Below, piece after piece: positions 42,828-45,520 of a stretch of 45,520 bases of DNA (positions within the stretch are counted from its first letter, which is position 1; every line of letters begins with the position of its first letter). The DNA is from Cryomorphaceae bacterium ASP10-05a (GTDB lineage: Bacteria; Bacteroidota; Bacteroidia; Flavobacteriales_D; Sanyastnellaceae). The translations under genes and the position numbers were made by a program. The DNA is taken from contig LAQC01000012.1 of assembly GCA_000981645.1 (NCBI GenBank), positions 1-45,520 on the forward strand, read 5' to 3'. The notes under the pieces were generated by a model. The model was not told the DNA's origin, did not search any database, and worked only from the letters and a program-made list of their open reading frames with translations.

Positions 42828-43640
42828 ATGTATTCAGAACTAAAAGAAACCACATCATTTTTACAGTCGAGAGGAATCACCAATCCAGAAATAGGAATAG
42901 TTCTAGGAACAGGGTTAGGTAATTTAATTACTGAAATAGAGATCGAAATAGAAATTAGTTATAACACTATTCCTAATTTTCCTATAGCTACTGTAGAGTT
43001 CCATTTCGGTAAATTGATTTATGGGAAAATAGCTGGTAAGCAGGTATTGGCCATGCAGGGTAGATATCACTATTATGAAGGCCATAGCATAGAGCAAGTG
43101 GTTTTCCCGATTCGAGTTATGAAGATGCTAGGAGTAAGTAAAGTGCTGATGAGTAATGCCGCAGGTTCTGTAAACCTGAACATGAAAAAGGGTGAGCTTA
43201 TGCTACTTGACGACCATATAAATCTTCAGCCTGCCAATCCGCTAAGGGGGCCTAATCTAGATGATTTAGGTCCAAGATTTCCAGATATGAGCGCGCCTTA
43301 TAATAAGGAGATGAATGAAGCGTTAAAAAACATTGCAACGCAAAACGAGATTACACTTCATGAGGGTGTTTATGCATCAGTGCAAGGACCAAATTTAGAA
43401 ACTCGCGCAGAGTATAGAATGCTCCAAGTAATAGGAGCAGATGCTGTAGGAATGAGCACTGTTCCAGAGGTAATAGCATGTAATCACATGGGAATCCCAT
43501 GTGTGGCTATTAGTGTAATTACTGATGAGTGTGATCCTAAGAATTTAGCTCCTGTAGATATTAGTGACATTATAGCTACTGCGGCTAAGGCGGAGGTGAA
43601 GTTAACACAGCTTTATACGGAGTTGATAAAAAACATGTAG
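42828..43640 (+). CDS. Purine nucleoside phosphorylase
   Basis: A 270-residue trimeric-type purine nucleoside phosphorylase that splits purine nucleosides with phosphate. The motifs GIVLGTGLGNL, RYHYYEGHS, SNAAGSVN and GPNLETRAEYRM (base/phosphate binding) and GADAVGMSTVPEVI are all intact. It lies 15 bases after the glycosyltransferase gene. In an arsenosugar cluster it could remove adenine from an arsenic-bearing adenosine intermediate made by ArsS, leaving a 1-phosphorylated arsenic ribose for the glycosyltransferase; general purine salvage is the alternative. Confidence 0.92.
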   Translation: MYSELKETTSFLQSRGITNPEIGIVLGTGLGNLITEIEIEIEISYNTIPNFPIATVEFHFGKLIYGKIAGKQVLAMQGRYHYYEGHSIEQVVFPIRVMKMLGVSKVLMSNAAGSVNLNMKKGELMLLDDHINLQPANPLRGPNLDDLGPRFPDMSAPYNKEMNEALKNIATQNEITLHEGVYASVQGPNLETRAEYRMLQVIGADAVGMSTVPEVIACNHMGIPCVAISVITDECDPKNLAPVDISDIIATAAKAEVKLTQLYTELIKNM

Positions 43641-43659
43641 GCGGAATTCTTTATTCGGA

Positions 43660-43863
43660 TTGCCTTCACTTGTTTTATTTTGTTCTTATAGAACAGAAGA
43701 TAATTCTCTCTATGTTGCAGAGTTCTTAGCTCAGAATAAATCAAATGGGCTAGATTGTTTAAGGAAATCGTATGATTGGATAGAGGAAAAAGGCCATGAA
43801 GTAGAAAATCTATTTAGTGCTAATGAGCCAATGAAAATTCACCCTGAAGTAGCAAGTAAATAA
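43660..43863 (+). CDS. Small hypothetical protein coupled to the CotH gene
   Basis: A 67-codon frame that starts only at TTG (43660) and ends with TAATG shared with the CotH-family gene. The frame opens at 43630, and no ATG precedes the last ten codons. The product shows no known domain; NKSNGLDCLRKSYDWIEEKG suggests a helical, polar protein. Another frame in the same spot reads a hydrophobic stretch (FFIRIAFTCFILFL), so a frameshifted lipoprotein is an alternative. The stop/start overlap is the main support for a real gene. Confidence 0.4.
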   Translation: MPSLVLFCSYRTEDNSLYVAEFLAQNKSNGLDCLRKSYDWIEEKGHEVENLFSANEPMKIHPEVASK

Positions 43864-45520
43864 TGAAAACTAAATTTATATTTTTTATTCTTTTAGGCGG
43901 CTCGTGGCTGCTATTGTCCACATCTATATCTTCTTGTCAAACAGAAAAGTCTAAGGAGACTCCTCAAGAAGTTGGACCTTCAGAGCTAGTGATTTCGGAG
44001 TTTATGTGTTTCAATAAAAAGACCATAAAAGATGGTTTAAATAAATCTTCTGATTGGATAGAACTTCTGAACCTAACCAAGGATACACTTTTTTTAGAGG
44101 GGTATAGTATCACAGACAACCTGCAGCTAAAAAAGAAACACCTGTTTACATCAGGCTTTATACTTCCAGAAAGCTATCAACTGTTTTTCGCTTCGGGAGA
44201 AGATGCTACTGAGGCTCACTTGAACTTCAAGCTAGATAAATCTGGAGGAGCTATTGTTCTTCGAAATCCCAAAGGAGAAGTCCAAAGTCAGGTGACCTAC
44301 CCCAAGCAGTTTAAAGATTATTCATACCTAAAAGCAAATAATGTTTGGCAGTATTCTAAGTTCCCTACTCCTGGAGAAGAAAATAATGCTAAGGATCTTA
44401 TAAGTGGAATAGCCTCTCCAGTAGCTGTTTTGTTTATGAAAGAAGGCGATAAAATTCGAGTAGAACTTACCGCTAATGAAGAGGGAGATATAAGGTATAC
44501 AACGAATGGTTCTTCGGTGTTTTCTGCTGGATCTAAAGAGTATAAAAAGTCTATTTTAATAGATAGTAATGAGGTAATATCGGCAGCTCTATTTAGTGAA
44601 GCGCTTATTACTAAACGGTCAGTTTCTGCAGTTTATGTAGATAGAAAAGCACATTCTTTGCCAGTACTTTCTTTAGTTACAGATCCTAAGAATTTATGGA
44701 GTGACTCCACTGGGGTTTTTATAGAAGGTCTATTTAAGAATTATGAAGACAGAAGTGATTCCTGTGAGCGTAAAGCGAGTATCCAATATTTCCCTACAGA
44801 TGGCGAGGTTCGGCAGCAGGCTATAAACTTTAAAATCTATGGGGCAGGAACCAGGAGAAGGCCTAAGAAGTCTATGACCTTTAAGCCTAGAGGAGGAGAG
44901 ATGGCTAATTGGTTTTTCTCTTCGAATAAGAATGAGTACATAGATGGTTTCGTGGTGAGGGCATGTTATTCCGATGCCTCTAGGTTTAAAAATGAGGTAG
45001 TCAAAGGAGTGAATGATATCATGGATTCTGATTTATTAATGCAGGAGTATATGCCTTCTGTTCTTTACGTAAATGGAGAGTACTGGGGGGTGTATAATAT
45101 ATATGAGCGAAAGAATGACGACTTTATAACCGCACATACAGGTAAGAAAGTAGCCCATTTGTTGAACGGAAATACGCGTCAAGCCAAAACTGTAAAAGGA
45201 GAAAACACTTCGTATGTTGCGTTTTTAGATGAGATAAATTCTATAGATGTTAAGTCGATTGAAGCTTTTGATTTGATAGAGGAAAACTTCGAGATAGAGA
45301 GCCTTCTTGATTTCTGGGTTCATGAATTATTTACTCTAAAAGCAGACAGGTTCAATAACCGTTTTTGGAAAAGTAAAGAAGAAAGCACTAAGTGGAGTTA
45401 TGTAGGGTATGATTTTGATATTGGATTCGTGTGGCCCATAAACCCGAGGACCAAAAAGCATTTTAAAGAAAAGGACGCTGCGGGAATAGAGATGTTTGGA
45501 AAGTGCATTCAAAACCCACA
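43863..45520 (+). CDS. CotH-family protein with lamin-tail domain, 3' end beyond window
   Basis: An open frame of at least 552 codons running off the right edge. The start ATG overlaps the preceding TAA. A lipoprotein-like signal peptide (LLGGSWLLLSTSISSC) is followed by a lamin-tail domain (about 40-165, ELVISEFMCFN, SDWIELLNLTKDTLFLEGYS), a chitobiase-type C-terminal module (RVELTANEEGDIRYTTNG) and a CotH kinase-type region with KIYGAGTRRRPKKSMTFKPR, then VVRACYSDASRFKN and VLYVNGEYWGVYNIYERKND. CotH homologs are secreted or surface protein kinases in spore formers; in Bacteroidota they are large envelope proteins of unknown substrate. Incomplete, so total length is unknown. Confidence 0.88.
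   Translation, partial: MKTKFIFFILLGGSWLLLSTSISSCQTEKSKETPQEVGPSELVISEFMCFNKKTIKDGLNKSSDWIELLNLTKDTLFLEGYSITDNLQLKKKHLFTSGFILPESYQLFFASGEDATEAHLNFKLDKSGGAIVLRNPKGEVQSQVTYPKQFKDYSYLKANNVWQYSKFPTPGEENNAKDLISGIASPVAVLFMKEGDKIRVELTANEEGDIRYTTNGSSVFSAGSKEYKKSILIDSNEVISAALFSEALITKRSVSAVYVDRKAHSLPVLSLVTDPKNLWSDSTGVFIEGLFKNYEDRSDSCERKASIQYFPTDGEVRQQAINFKIYGAGTRRRPKKSMTFKPRGGEMANWFFSSNKNEYIDGFVVRACYSDASRFKNEVVKGVNDIMDSDLLMQEYMPSVLYVNGEYWGVYNIYERKNDDFITAHTGKKVAHLLNGNTRQAKTVKGENTSYVAFLDEINSIDVKSIEAFDLIEENFEIESLLDFWVHELFTLKADRFNNRFWKSKEESTKWSYVGYDFDIGFVWPINPRTKKHFKEKDAAGIEMFGKCIQNP

Overview
The window is chromosomal DNA of a Bacteroidota member, most likely a marine-type Flavobacteriales relative. The reasons are AT-rich DNA, three predicted type IX secretion cargo proteins (one type A and two type B C-terminal sorting regions), a long Bacteroidota-style Lgt, a DAHP synthase fused to chorismate mutase, a DUF6268-like porin and an ECF sigma/anti-sigma/small periplasmic protein cassette. 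The genus cannot be fixed from the sequence alone. I saw no rRNA, tRNA, CRISPR array, intact insertion sequence or prophage.

Layout. 0.3-7.1 kb: a metal/corrinoid receptor-like protein, the ECF sigma operon (minus strand), a T9SS type B cargo protein, and the mtaB-lgt operon. 7.3-13.2 kb: a translationally coupled FAD oxidoreductase and polyferredoxin membrane protein, then a large FG-GAP/ASPIC-UnbV secreted protein ending at a bidirectional terminator. 13.3-20.8 kb: DnaJ-KTSC protein, a hypothetical gene, an outer-membrane barrel, an ABC-F ATPase, a cysteine-rich 42-residue-repeat T9SS protein, a histidine kinase and YceI. 21.4-26.2 kb: a PEBP protein, an AraC regulator divergent from a Tet(M)-like GTPase across a palindrome, and a VIT1/CCC1 transporter flanked by REP-like repeats. 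26.8-31.6 kb: one 1599-residue protein made of two fused UvrA2-like halves. 31.6-34.3 kb: a strikingly AT-rich patch of small or unknown membrane proteins, a lipoprotein and a frameshifted heavy-metal-domain gene remnant. 34.5-38.4 kb: a lipoprotein S33 hydrolase, DAHP synthase-chorismate mutase and 3-hydroxyacyl-CoA dehydrogenase. 38.6-45.5 kb: DUF547 protein, Bax-inhibitor-1 protein, then a tight arsenosugar-type cluster (AhpD-like protein, ArsS radical SAM, rhodanese lipoprotein, DUF2064 glycosyltransferase, purine nucleoside phosphorylase), ending in a CotH/lamin-tail lipoprotein cut by the window edge.

The signals most worth following are: (i) the tandem UvrA2 fusion, where one composite ATP site in the first half has decayed in a matched way (signature motif of domain 1 plus Walker B and H-loop of domain 2); (ii) a strongly over-represented 9-mer GCGTTGCAA (12 loci, two of them the full palindrome GCGTTGCAACGC), reminiscent of HIP1-like genome signatures; (iii) the Tet(M)-like factor that lacks the drug-displacing loop residues; and (iv) the arsenosugar-type operon with an embedded rhodanese lipoprotein.
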